Of a DNA stretch of 64,000 nucleotides, positions 49,259 to 58,794 are shown one piece after another. The notes beneath the pieces were generated by a model. It searched no databases, was not told where the DNA came from, and saw only the letters and a program-made list of their open reading frames with translations. The translations under genes were made by a program, and so were the position numbers. The DNA comes from Bathymodiolus japonicus methanotrophic gill symbiont. Lineage in GTDB: Bacteria > Pseudomonadota > Gammaproteobacteria > Methylococcales > Methylomonadaceae. Location of the stretch: the NCBI RefSeq assembly GCF_019721995.1, contig NZ_BLYC01000005.1:1-64000 (forward strand), written 5' to 3'. Position 1 is the stretch's first letter; each line of letters begins with the position of its first letter.

Positions 49259-50191
49259 TTAATATGCATAACACTGCCGATGTTGCAGTAATAGATTTTT
49301 GAAAAATTGTGGATCTTTTTCCTGGGTTATCTCCCCTTCTCGTGGATTAAGCTTATGTTCTACCCGTGACAGCCAGAAGCGTAAACAGGCCCGGCGTAAG
49401 AGTGCCGGCAGGAGTTTTTGCTCTACATACGTAATCACTCTGTGCTGCTGGTAGGCCGATATAAAATCCACCTGCCGCTGATGATCGTATAAGCCGCGAG
49501 CATCAACACACCAGTCATTCAAGGTAATGGCAATATCCAGCAAATAACAATCATGACAAGCCGCATAAAAATCCAGCATGCCGGTTAAGTGCTCTTCTAC
49601 AAATAGTACATTATCCTTAAATAAATCGGCATGAATGATGCCGCGCGGCAAATGCTGAATTGAGTGTTGTAATTGATATTGCAGCTCAGCCTGCAGTAAC
49701 TGAGCATCCTCCACTGACAGATAAGGGCTTACCTGCTTTGCAACATCTTGTATCCAGGCAATATTTCTAGGGTTTTTATTGCTAAAAGCCATCTGCGCAC
49801 TATGCAAATGAAATCGTCCCAGTGCTGTTGCAACTGACTGCAACTGATGACGTGTTGCTTGCTGCACAGATTTTCCGGGTAAACATTTAAATAGTGCTGC
49901 TGGCTTTGCAGCTGTTATTTGTAAATATTCGTGCCGTGTATCGGCAAGTGGGGCTGGATAATAGCTTTCATGTAGCCCTAATTGCACCAGTAAATCCAGA
50001 TACGGCATTACTTCACTAGCCTTAAGATGTTCATATAGGGTTAATACGAAATCACCTTGCGCAGTCTGTAATAAGTAATTGGTATTTTCTATTCCGGCGC
50101 TTATTCCGCTATAGTGAATAAGTGGAGTAAGTTGATAGGCGCTTAGAATTGATTCAATCTCAGCATGGCAGAGCGAGGTATAAACGGACAA
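49259..50191 (-). CDS. thrB: Homoserine kinase (aminoglycoside-phosphotransferase-like type)
   Basis: Phosphorylates homoserine in threonine synthesis. The 310-residue protein belongs to the choline/APH kinase fold, not the GHMP kinases. It has the Brenner-type motif HADLFKDNVLF, the Mg-binding DFYAACHDCYLLDIA, and an N-terminal GIENTNYLL nucleotide region. It lies four bases after the DUF2782 gene, an arrangement common in Gammaproteobacteria. Confidence 0.93.
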   Translation of the reverse strand: MSVYTSLCHAEIESILSAYQLTPLIHYSGISAGIENTNYLLQTAQGDFVLTLYEHLKASEVMPYLDLLVQLGLHESYYPAPLADTRHEYLQITAAKPAALFKCLPGKSVQQATRHQLQSVATALGRFHLHSAQMAFSNKNPRNIAWIQDVAKQVSPYLSVEDAQLLQAELQYQLQHSIQHLPRGIIHADLFKDNVLFVEEHLTGMLDFYAACHDCYLLDIAITLNDWCVDARGLYDHQRQVDFISAYQQHRVITYVEQKLLPALLRRACLRFWLSRVEHKLNPREGEITQEKDPQFFKNLLLQHRQCYAY

Positions 50192-50195
50192 TGAT

Positions 50196-50537
50196 CTACC
50201 AGCTAAAAATAGTCCACTGGTTAATTTTTATTAAATCATCCAGGTCACTCTCACTCACCTCTTCCATCTCACCATCGCCATCAGGATCAATATAATAATA
50301 GGCTGGCCCAATATCCGGGATTACTTTGATTTTGTATAACTGACCATTCACACGGTATTCATGTATGGTTTTTTCACCGCGTCGAGTGATGGTAATATCC
50401 GCTTCCATCGTCTCGCCATCCTGAACAGGTAACGGCATCTCAGGCACTTCTTGAGAGTCGATTATTTCAGGCAGCTCTTCTTCGGCATTTACTGCACTGG
50501 AAAAAATGAATAAGCAAAACAAGAGGTAACGAAGCAT
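50196..50537 (-). CDS. DUF2782 family periplasmic protein
   Basis: A 113-residue protein with a signal peptide (MLRYLLFCLFIFSSAVNA) followed by the acidic stretch and the family core ITRRGEKTIHEYRVNGQLYKIKVIPDIGPAYYYIDPDGDG. It is usually found directly upstream of thrB and polA in Gammaproteobacteria. The function is unknown. Confidence 0.88.
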   Translation of the reverse strand: MLRYLLFCLFIFSSAVNAEEELPEIIDSQEVPEMPLPVQDGETMEADITITRRGEKTIHEYRVNGQLYKIKVIPDIGPAYYYIDPDGDGEMEEVSESDLDDLIKINQWTIFSW

Positions 50538-50789
50538 AAGACGCTATCCTGAAGAAAGGGGAAATAATTCTTAACATTATACCTGTACAAGCCATTATCT
50601 GCGGAATTTATCACGCAATAATCTTTTGCCAATAGAACGAGTCAGCACTGTGTTGGTATGATGCATAAGCTATATTTTTAAATAACTGATTTAAAAAACT
50701 TTGAGCATCAATTCCTGTGTCCAAAATAGGTGCTGCTCAAGTAAATAAGGTATCGTATCTACACCATCTATACCCCATAGGAAAGCCTC

Positions 50790-51917
50790 ATGAGCACTAC
50801 AACCCCTCTACATAAAATCCTTATCGCCGGAGGTGGTGCAGCCGGCCTGGAACTTGCAACCAGCCTTGGCAACAAACTAGGCAAGCAGGGAATCGCTGAA
50901 ATTGTCTTACTCGATGCATCCCAAACACATATCTGGAAACCCCTACTCCATGAAGTAGCGGCAGGTACTCTGGACGCTTCAGAAGAACTAGAATATATGG
51001 CTCAGGCGTACCACAATCACTTCCATTTTAGCCTAGGTAAAATGCGGGGGTTAAATAGGGAAAAGCAGGAAATCACTGTTAGCCCGACGCTTAACGATGC
51101 AGGGGAAGAGTTAATCCCACAGCGCACTTTTCATTACGACACCCTAGTGATGGCAGTGGGCAGTATCAGCAACACGTTTAATATTGATGGTGTAGAGCAG
51201 CACTGTATGTTTCTTGATAAAGTGTCCGAGGCATTTAAATTTCAAAAGCACCTAATTGAAGCATCTCCTCGATTACTCGCCGCCCTGCCCGAAAATTTAT
51301 CAACTGCGACCCAAAAACAACTGGTCAAGCTAGGAGTAGAGATAAAATTAGGTCGCCGTGTGGTCAAAATTACTGACCACACCATTGAAACCCAGGACGG
51401 TGAGATTATTTCTGCAGATTTAAAAATATGGGCTGCCGGAATTAAAGCACCCGACTGGTTTAAAGACCTTGATGGCCTGGAAATAAATCATATTAATCAA
51501 CTGGTCGTGTCTCAAGCTTTGCAGACTAGCGATGCCAATATTTTTGCACTGGGTGATTGTGCTGCCTGTCCCTGGCCCGGACATGATACAACTGTGCCAC
51601 CACGTGCCCAGGCTGCACATCAACAAGCATCGACACTGCATAAGACCCTGGTCAACCGCATGCATGACAAACCTGCGATAGACTATGTCTATCGTGATTA
51701 TGGTTCGCTAGTATCACTAGGCAAGTACACCACGGTTGGAAATATCATGGGGAACCTGATGGGCACGGTAACTATAGGCGGTTTTATTGCACGGGTGGTT
51801 TATTTATCTCTGTATACCATGCATCAGGCCGCGCTATTTGGTTATTTTAAAACCAGCCTGTTAACGCTCTCGAGTCTATTTAGAAGCACGCTTTATTCGC
51901 GGATTAAATTACATTAA
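50790..51917 (+). CDS. ndh: Type II NADH dehydrogenase-like protein lacking the NADH-binding motif
   Basis: A 375-residue FAD oxidoreductase of the NDH-2 family; full-length relatives are about 430 residues. The FAD site is intact (ILIAGGGAAGLELA, residues 11-24; IFALGDCAACPW near residue 255), as is the C-terminal amphipathic region. The second Rossmann motif GxGxxG that binds NADH, expected between about residues 160 and 210, is absent: KFQKHLIEA runs straight into SPRLLAALPENLS. In relatives LIEA-like text occurs on both sides of that domain, so an in-frame deletion between short repeats is a likely cause. It may no longer oxidise NADH. Confidence 0.85.
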   Translation: MSTTTPLHKILIAGGGAAGLELATSLGNKLGKQGIAEIVLLDASQTHIWKPLLHEVAAGTLDASEELEYMAQAYHNHFHFSLGKMRGLNREKQEITVSPTLNDAGEELIPQRTFHYDTLVMAVGSISNTFNIDGVEQHCMFLDKVSEAFKFQKHLIEASPRLLAALPENLSTATQKQLVKLGVEIKLGRRVVKITDHTIETQDGEIISADLKIWAAGIKAPDWFKDLDGLEINHINQLVVSQALQTSDANIFALGDCAACPWPGHDTTVPPRAQAAHQQASTLHKTLVNRMHDKPAIDYVYRDYGSLVSLGKYTTVGNIMGNLMGTVTIGGFIARVVYLSLYTMHQAALFGYFKTSLLTLSSLFRSTLYSRIKLH

Positions 51918-51953
51918 AAGAAATATACGCAAAGAATTCCGTACCCTACTATT

Positions 51954-51980
51954 GGAAGCGGGGGCCTCAGCCCCGCATAT
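51954..51980 (+). terminator. Hairpin after the ndh-like gene
   Basis: GCGGGGGC and GCCCCGC pair around CTCA. It is a strong GC stem without a T-tract, so termination is possible but not certain. Confidence 0.45.
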
Positions 51981-52066
51981 ATAAGTCCAGAATCGAAGCC
52001 CCCATTTACAGATAGTGAAATTATTCCGTGTGCATTCTTGCATATTATTTTTCATACCTAAAACAC

Positions 52067-52471
52067 ATGAATTTTTTTATTGAAAAAATCACCCAGTGGG
52101 TCGATAAACTGGTTTCGCTAGTCATGTTACGCCTGGTTTTATACATGCTCAGTAACCTATATGTTACTGCACAACGAATAGCTAGTGGAAATATGTGGAT
52201 AGCAGAACATGATGCCGAGATGCTGGACTGGGTGGTATTTTTTATCGTGATAGTAAAAGCCTATAAGGTGCTGGTTTCCTATACCAAGCACCAGCATATC
52301 AATATTCGCTATATTACAGAACTTGTAATCATTACCTGTTTTCTTGAGTTTATTTTTGAACAGGACTTGGACGAACAAATCCGCATTATTCTTGGTGCTG
52401 TTGGCATCGGAACCCTATTTTTATACGTTTACTTTTACCCGTCATTTAAACAGATGGATAAATATTTTTAG
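52067..52471 (+). CDS. PsiE-family membrane protein
   Basis: A 134-residue protein with four predicted membrane segments and the phosphate-starvation-inducible PsiE family layout. The family-typical ITELVIITCFLEFIF motif lies in the second half. The start at 52067 (MNFFIEKITQWVDK) is preferred to an upstream GTG. The role is unknown; no pho box was seen. Confidence 0.78.
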   Translation: MNFFIEKITQWVDKLVSLVMLRLVLYMLSNLYVTAQRIASGNMWIAEHDAEMLDWVVFFIVIVKAYKVLVSYTKHQHINIRYITELVIITCFLEFIFEQDLDEQIRIILGAVGIGTLFLYVYFYPSFKQMDKYF

Positions 52472-52683
52472 TGCAGCCCTATATACTAAGCAGTACTTCA
52501 GATTTTACGATGCATAATGTAATTATCCGATTGCGTATTTTGAATTTACATGCTTAAATCAGCGGGCATAGCCTACTCGATTTCAGGGACTACCCTAATC
52601 GTTTAGTCGCTATTTTAATATTGCAGTTTCGCCTCACTGCAACTTAACTATATTAACCGAGGTAATAATGTGGAGATAATAAT

Positions 52684-53211
52684 ATGAATGGTCTTTCAGC
52701 CCTGTCTGTCAGTATTGGCGTTTTAGCAGGACTCGCAACATTTTTGGCGGTCGGCCCTCTAAGTGGTGTGTTCTTTATCTGGGCAGCAACCATTTCCTGG
52801 GCAGCTTATTTTGCTTTAGGTGGTACCGATGAAGCCGCAAAAAATACTGCTGTGTGTAGTGTATTTGGTGTCGTTGTTGCAACCTATGCAGCGTATGAAA
52901 TTGCCACTATTTCACCTGATACTTTACTTGGTTTCCCAATGATGGCGGCAATTATCGTCACTTTCACAGTTATAGCAATGTGCCTGGCTGCAAATATCCC
53001 AGCACTTTCTGCAATTCCTGCTAGTGTACTTGGCTATTCAGCAACTTTTGGCTATCTTTTACAAACACCGGATAAACTATCTACTGATGTATTACTTAAT
53101 CTAGGCTGGGATAACCCTATCTGTGTTATATCTTTCTCACTTATTCTAGGCGTAGGCTTAGGCATCGCTTCCGCAAAGCTAGGCGCAAAATTGACCACAC
53201 TTGCTGATTAA
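52684..53211 (+). CDS. DUF1097 family membrane protein
   Basis: A 175-residue integral membrane protein with about five segments (LSVSIGVLAGLATFLAVGPLSGVFFIWAA-type start). It matches the DUF1097 pattern seen in YcdZ-like proteins. A weak GGAGAT ribosome-binding site precedes the ATG. It overlaps the end of the convergent GIY-YIG pseudogene by four bases. Confidence 0.82.
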   Translation: MNGLSALSVSIGVLAGLATFLAVGPLSGVFFIWAATISWAAYFALGGTDEAAKNTAVCSVFGVVVATYAAYEIATISPDTLLGFPMMAAIIVTFTVIAMCLAANIPALSAIPASVLGYSATFGYLLQTPDKLSTDVLLNLGWDNPICVISFSLILGVGLGIASAKLGAKLTTLAD

Positions 53212-53714
53212 TCTTCTTTACGCTCAAGTAACCCCTTGTTTATCAGTTGCTCTCTCTTTGTTCTAATTGTTTTGGCTGACTCTCTATGTTCCAAAACAGC
53301 CTGGGAGCCTGAAAAAACCACAAAACCATTCGTAGTTCTTTTCCCAGTCGCTGTCAAACCTTTTATTTTGCAATATAAAAGCTCTTCATCAGAATCCTTA
53401 TCCTCCGATAGTTTAGTAAATTCAGAAATACCCAATACAGGCAGTAACTGGAGGCATTTTTGCAGATAAACATCCATTTCGGCGGCATCTGATTCAGGAA
53501 GTCTAGCTCCACTAGCCGCAGCATTCATAACAACTGCAGAGCCAACATCTAAAGCCATTTCTATCAACTTACCCTCAAGATAGCGAATATGTGCTTTAGT
53601 CAGATTCTCATCTTTTGAAACAAAAACGGTTGCAGCATTCCAGAAATCTTTACTTACATGTCCTTTTACTCGATGTTCAAGTTTTTCCAGCCCATTGCCA
53701 TCAAACTCTTACCT

Positions 53715-55428
53715 TCACCCAGCAGAACAATACTTTAATGATGGTGTTGGCTCTAAGCGCCCTAAATCTCTGCCAATCATATGTTTTCCTGATGGCATCA
53801 GTTGAAACACATCCTTTATTAATTCACCTAACTCTTTCAGCTTATCACCAGGATCTGGAAACTCTAGCAATGACGTGATGAACTCAAGCAGTACATCCAT
53901 TTGAGACTTGCGCTGTAAGCTTCCTACGGTATACGCAGGTAGTTTGCTTTCAATGCGGGCTATTTGCTCTGGGTGAAGGAGAAGGCAATGGTCAAACAAA
54001 AGACTCAGAATCAGGCCACGGCTTGATCCCTCTTCATCTAATTGTTTGGCCTCACGCCCCCATCCTTCATAAAGCTTCCAGTCCTCAAAGAAAACCTCAA
54101 TCAGCCATCTCAACGTATAGGCTTGAATAATATCTTGTGTGCGCCAAGTCAGGTCTGTCGCCACTAAATAGCGATAGTCGTTTTCACCCTCATATTTTAA
54201 GGCAATGACAAAGCGTTTTTTACTGTGAGAACTCACCTTCAATCGTGCACTGCTGACAGTCACTTTAATCTCTTTGCCGCCACGTACACGTATTATCTGA
54301 TCAATGCCTTTGTTAATCGAATTAAAGTAGCTCTCGACTGACCTTATTCTACCTCTATATTCAATTTTTTGGTTTTTACGTAATTGGCTAATCACCTGCG
54401 AGCCTCCAGATTCTTTAGCGGCTTCGTCCATAAAGGCTTTTTCACCATACAGCGCATCAGCCAGTACGCCTTTAATTTTAATCAGGCTATGCGCAACTTT
54501 AAACTCTTTTAATAAGCCTAATGCAATCTCTGTTTTGGTCGGGTAGGCACTGTCACGTTCAGGCTTAATAGGCCGATCTTTTTTTGCTATACCGCTCTTT
54601 TTCAACCGTTTATCTTCTTTATCCCACTGCTTTAAGGCTGGATCCGGCATATAAAAGAAAAAACCGACAGGCACTGTAATGGATGAGGTAACTAGCAGCA
54701 ATAATACTATCGTTTGTCCATTAACATACCCGCCGGAGCCTTTGTGTTTCTGCTTGTAAACTTTATAAATACGTTTTGTAGACTTAGATCGTGCTCGGTC
54801 TGATTCATCAAAGGCCAACACACCTTCAGTAATGCCATAACGTTTTAAAATTAAGACCACACTCACCCGTAGCAACCAGTCCCAGGGTATACTTGCTTTA
54901 CGAAACACCCTGGATAATACGGCTACTTTGCAATCTCCAAGGCTTGCTCGCTCAAACTTAGCCCATCTTCGTCACTATTGATGATGTAGTTGTTATAAAT
55001 CAATTGGTTGAAATTTTAAAAAGTAGCCAGTTGGCACTACAGATTTTGTGTTTTTGTATAAAACGTTGGATTTTTTAGAGTATTTTTGTCGCATGTAAAT
55101 TACACTCAAATAATGATGATTTTTTTGACAAAAGTCAATGAATTTATCGACAAAAATAATATAAATGGCACTACAAAACTTTCAAAAAAAACACCATTGA
55201 TTTTAAAGAGAATTTTTCGACAAAAAATCGCTTAAACCGATGAATCAATGGCTTAGAAAGATGAAAGTGACGAAGATGGGTTAGCCCAGCAAACAGAGTT
55301 CATTAGCAGTATGCCCGTTAAACAAGTGCCCAACCAAGCGGCTCCGGGTTTTAGCTGATTGAGCGCATCATTTAAATCGTCAATATAGCTTTGGATAAAG
55401 GTGGCTGGGGCATTCATTAACATGGGCT
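53715..55428 (-). pseudogene. ISb transposase, split by MITE-F
   Basis: The N-terminal part starts at 55428 and is cut by MITE-F. The remaining 397-residue frame (53715-54908) starts at VFRKASIPWDWLLR and includes the catalytic YTLRWLIEVFFEDWK and the natural end KYCSAG. Transposases of this type also need the N-terminal region, so it is probably inactive. Confidence 0.87.
54962..55280. mobile_element. MITE-F (319 bp), copy 2
   Basis: The inverted ends are CCCATCTTCGTCACT / AGTGACGAAGATGGG with the duplication TTAG (54958-54961 and 55281-55284). It is nearly identical in length and interior to the copy at 18523 but inverted. Confidence 0.92.
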
Positions 55429-55801
55429 TACACCGATAAAATTACAACAACCTCAGAATACCTGATTTTACCTTCTCAATATCAAAAACTTGAACATCGA
55501 GTTTTAGCCTTTTGGATACATCTTCAGCTTCACCTATATAAATTGCCTTATCATCTGTATCTGGATCCACTCCAGTTAAAAAGTAAATACCCGGTCTACC
55601 TAGCTCCTCTCTCTTTAATAATTCTGGAATCTCGGTTCGTGGTGCTGCAATAGCCTTGCCTGACCAGTTGGATAACTCTGCCGTTCTTAGTCCATTCGCA
55701 CTACCATGAACCAGGAATAATTTTATTGTTGTGGCTTGTTTCAATGAGCCCTCCTAAAGTTAATTTCCAAATAATTAATACCTGTCTATCAAGATCATGC
55801 A

Positions 55802-56188
55802 CTACTCAGTATTGATCAAATGGGTCGCCAAATCGTCTATTGCCTGTTTTATATTTTTTCTTAGTTCATCCGGCATCGCTATTTCGTATAAGGCTTTATG
55901 CATACAAAGCACCCACTGATCCCGTACATGCTGGTCTACTTTAAACGGGAAATGGCGCTGCCTTAAACGTGGATGCCCGTATTGCTGAATAAATAAATCC
56001 GGACCACCCAGCCAGCCAAATAAAAATTTATACAGCTTGTCTTTAGCTACAGATAGATCAGGCGCGTGGATAGCCCTGAGTTCTTTTGCCTCAGGCAAGG
56101 TATCCATATAAAAGTAAAACCGCTCTACTAGACTTAAAATCGCTTTTTCACCACCCATTAATAGATATGGAGTCTGTTGTTCTGTCAT
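55802..56188 (-). CDS. Group II truncated haemoglobin
   Basis: A 128-residue 2-over-2 globin of the trHbII (YjbI/HbO-like) type. It has VERFYFYMDT in helix B with the family Phe-Tyr, GHPRLRQRHFPF with the proximal histidine region, and DQWVLCM with the trHbII-specific Trp at G8. It probably handles O2 or NO in the cytoplasm, which suits an aerobic microaerophile. Confidence 0.92.
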   Translation of the reverse strand: MTEQQTPYLLMGGEKAILSLVERFYFYMDTLPEAKELRAIHAPDLSVAKDKLYKFLFGWLGGPDLFIQQYGHPRLRQRHFPFKVDQHVRDQWVLCMHKALYEIAMPDELRKNIKQAIDDLATHLINTE

Positions 56189-56279
56189 CAGTTTCTAATT
56201 TCGTGTAAATTGATTGTTTAATATTAAAAATCTTGTAAGATTACAGATCTTCTTCTTTTATCACAATGGCTATACTACT

Positions 56280-56948
56280 ATGAGACTAAATGTTGCTGCT
56301 ACACCCGCCAGTGCAAGTACATTGGCAACTAATAAAGTTTTAAGAAACACCTACATGCTACTTTCTTTAACTTTACTTTTCAGCGCCGTCACAGCAGGCC
56401 TGGCCATGATGCTTAATATGCCCCCATTAGGCATTGTAGTATCTATGGTGGGCTATTTTGGTTTACTTTTTGCGACCACAAAATTTAGCAATAGTGCTTT
56501 AGGCCTGGTATTTATTTTTTCCTTAACCGGCTTTATGGGCCTGACTCTTGGACCTATTATTAATATGTACCTGAATGCATACTCTAATGGCCATGAGCTG
56601 GTCATGACTGCATTAGGCGGTACAGGTGTTATTTTTATCGCGCTATCTGGCTATGCGCTAACTACCCGTAAGGATTTCAGCTTTTTAGGCGGATTCTTAA
56701 TGGTGGGTATTTTAGTTGCATTTCTTGCAGGTATCGGCGCCATGGTATTCTCTATTCCAGCCATGTCTTTAGCTGTTTCCGGTATGTTTATCTTGTTAAT
56801 GTCCGGCATGATTTTATACCAGGCCAGTGAAATCATTCATGGCGGCGAAACCAACTATATACTTGCAACCATTTCCTTATACGTTTCTATTTACAACTTG
56901 TTCCTAAGTTTGTTGCAATTATTAGGTGTATTTGGCGGTAATGACTAA
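56280..56948 (+). CDS. Bax inhibitor-1 / YccA family membrane protein
   Basis: A 222-residue protein with seven hydrophobic segments and the BI-1 layout. In the E. coli relative YccA, the protein binds FtsH and limits its membrane proteolysis. The start at 56280 (MRLNVAATPASAS) is chosen because upstream codons are not conserved-looking. A strong terminator follows. Confidence 0.9.
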   Translation: MRLNVAATPASASTLATNKVLRNTYMLLSLTLLFSAVTAGLAMMLNMPPLGIVVSMVGYFGLLFATTKFSNSALGLVFIFSLTGFMGLTLGPIINMYLNAYSNGHELVMTALGGTGVIFIALSGYALTTRKDFSFLGGFLMVGILVAFLAGIGAMVFSIPAMSLAVSGMFILLMSGMILYQASEIIHGGETNYILATISLYVSIYNLFLSLLQLLGVFGGND

Positions 56949-56971
56949 GCTTTAGTTTTTACAACTGCTTT

Positions 56972-57000
56972 AAAGCCCGGTTCGTCCGGGCTTTTTTATA
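56972..57000 (+). terminator. Rho-independent terminator of the BI-1 gene
   Basis: AAAGCCCGG and CCGGGCTTT pair around TTCGT, followed by TTTTTAT. Confidence 0.88.
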
Positions 57001-57021
57001 TCTGGCAAAGAGCACTCTAGC

Positions 57022-58170
57022 TTACGATTCCTGCAGCATTTCCAACGCTAGCTCTGCCATATTCTCAGAGCCTCCACCCTTACCTATTTTTATTTTCACT
57101 GTTTGCAAACCTTCACGTACTGTCTGCGCGTATTGCGGGTCTTGTAAAAGCAGTAGTATTTCCTGCGCCAGGTTTTCCGGCGTTGCCTGATACTGGATAA
57201 ACTCTTTTACCACTGACTTTCCGGCAATAATATTAGGCAAACCTATAAACTCGGTATCAACTAATATTTTTGCTAACAAATAAGTAATGGTCGATAATTT
57301 ATAAGCCACCAACATCGGGATCTGTAGCAAGGCAATTTCCAGTGCCGCAGTGCCTGAAACCGTCATCACTGCATCACAACATTGCACCGTGTCATGAAAC
57401 TGGCTTTTAATGGCCTTTACCTGAATGCCCGAATGCTGAAAAGACGCCTGTAATAATTCATCTGTTACCGAATCAGCCTGTGGCAAAACAAACTGCACTC
57501 CCGGAATAGTTTTTTGTATCAGTTCAGCAGCCTGCAGCATAACCGGTAGCATACGGTTGATTTCATCGGAGCGACTGCCTGGCAAAATTCCCACCACCGG
57601 TTTGTCACGATCAAGACCGTATGCCTTAAAGTCATCCTCTCTACTGTGTTTAGCATGGGCTGTGTCCACCGAGGGATGTCCGACATAACGGACAGGCACA
57701 TTTTCATTTTCATAGAAAGGCACCTCAAACGGAAATATTACTGCCATCATATCAATAACTTTGCCATATTTAACTACTCGCCCAGGCCGCCAGGCCCAAA
57801 TTTGCGGACTGACATAAAACAGCACTTTTATACCATTTTTTCTGGCAAAGCCTGCTAATTTAAAGTTAAATTCCTTGTAATCAATACAGATCAGCAAATC
57901 AGGTTGCTGCTCTAGCAATAATTCCTGCATAGCTTTTAAGGCTCGCTTGATCTCGGCATAGCGCTTAATCACTTCGATCACTCCGATTACACCAATCCTG
58001 GATGAGTCATAACGTATCTCTATCCCGGCTGCAACCATCTTTTTGCCCCCCATACCTATGCCTTGCACTTCCGAACAACGTTTTTTTAATTCAAGAAATA
58101 AATTCGCGCCATGCTGGTCACCGGAGGACTCTCCAGACACCAACATAACTTTCTTGGGTAAATGATTCAT
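57022..58170 (-). CDS. lpxB: Lipid-A-disaccharide synthase
   Basis: A glycosyltransferase joining lipid X and UDP-diacylglucosamine at the inner membrane. The 382-residue protein starts MNHLPKKVMLVSGESSGDQHG. It has the family motifs YDSSRIGVIGVIEV, ICIDYKEFNFKLA, YVSPQIWAWRPGRV and LPGSRSDEI. The start at 58170 is chosen over a 40-codon upstream extension because SGESSGDQHGA is normally near the N-terminus. The usual lpxA/fabZ neighbours are absent. Confidence 0.95.
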   Translation of the reverse strand: MNHLPKKVMLVSGESSGDQHGANLFLELKKRCSEVQGIGMGGKKMVAAGIEIRYDSSRIGVIGVIEVIKRYAEIKRALKAMQELLLEQQPDLLICIDYKEFNFKLAGFARKNGIKVLFYVSPQIWAWRPGRVVKYGKVIDMMAVIFPFEVPFYENENVPVRYVGHPSVDTAHAKHSREDDFKAYGLDRDKPVVGILPGSRSDEINRMLPVMLQAAELIQKTIPGVQFVLPQADSVTDELLQASFQHSGIQVKAIKSQFHDTVQCCDAVMTVSGTAALEIALLQIPMLVAYKLSTITYLLAKILVDTEFIGLPNIIAGKSVVKEFIQYQATPENLAQEILLLLQDPQYAQTVREGLQTVKIKIGKGGGSENMAELALEMLQES

Positions 58171-58243
58171 ATAAGGTATGACTCCAGCACTATTTAAATA
58201 TAAAATATGCTTCAACCTATCCCGAAATCTAAAGGCAATAAGT

Positions 58244-58786
58244 ATGGCAATCTCGCTGCAAGACCAACTTTTAAACGCTGGTCTTATCAAGAAAAATAAA
58301 GCAAATCAGGTAAAAAAAGAAAAGTATAAACAATCAAAGCAACAACGCAATAGCAAAACCGAACAAACAGAAGAAGCCGTCCTTCTTGCGCAAAAAACTT
58401 TAGCTGAAAAGCAGGCAAAAGACCGCGAGTTAAATCAGCAGAAAAAAGCACAAGCCGATAAAAAAGCCATTATTGCGCAGATCAAGCAACTCATTAAACT
58501 CAATATTCAAGCTAAAGATGAGGACGGTGTAGCCTATAATTTCTCGGATAATAATGCGGTCAAGACAATTTATGTCAATACGACCACATTAAAAAACATC
58601 AGTAACGGAAAATTGGCCATTGTTAAGTACGACACTAATTATGAACTGGTTCCCGCTCAAGTGGCCGAGAAAATCAAACAGCGCGATGCTAGTTATATTC
58701 TGGTACTCAATGACAAAACCGAAGATGAAGTTGCAGCAGATGATCCCTATGCTGATTTCCAGATTCCCGATGATTTAATGTGGTAA
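58244..58786 (+). CDS. DUF2058 family protein (YaiL-like)
   Basis: A 180-residue, highly charged cytoplasmic protein. It starts MAISLQDQLLNAGLIKKNKANQVKKEK, followed by a Lys/Gln/Glu-rich helical stretch (residues 15-80). A compact C-terminal domain (YNFSDNNAVKTIYVN, IVKYDTNYELVPAQVAEKI) is typical of DUF2058. It may bind nucleic acid or ribosomes, but the function is not established. It is divergent from lpxB. Confidence 0.9.
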   Translation: MAISLQDQLLNAGLIKKNKANQVKKEKYKQSKQQRNSKTEQTEEAVLLAQKTLAEKQAKDRELNQQKKAQADKKAIIAQIKQLIKLNIQAKDEDGVAYNFSDNNAVKTIYVNTTTLKNISNGKLAIVKYDTNYELVPAQVAEKIKQRDASYILVLNDKTEDEVAADDPYADFQIPDDLMW

Positions 58787-58794
58787 ACATTAGT

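Larger units (their letters stand above)
53669..55501 (-). mobile_element. ISb copy 4, carrying a 319-bp MITE
   Basis: The ends are CTCGATGTTCAAG and CTTGAACATCGAG with the duplication TTTTA (53664-53668 and 55502-55506). It is interrupted by MITE-F at 54962-55280, and about 18 bp is missing near 55340 relative to other copies. It is the best-preserved ISb C-terminus in the window. Confidence 0.92.
53208..55744 (-). pseudogene. GIY-YIG nuclease-family gene with DUF4357, split by ISb
   Basis: The start at 55744 (MKQATTIKLFLVHGSANGLR) leads into the GIY-YIG core: GRPGIYFLTG, AIYIGEAEDVSKRLK. ISb is inserted there with the duplication TTTTA. Removing ISb and one repeat continues GHVSKDFWNAATVFVSKDENLTKAHIRYLEGKL in frame, followed by a C-terminal DUF4357-type region (GKRTTNGFVVFSGSQAVLE). 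The rejoined gene is 233 codons including the stop, with no other lesion, so inactivation is recent. Such proteins are linked to DNA processing or defence, but the exact role is unknown. Confidence 0.88.
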
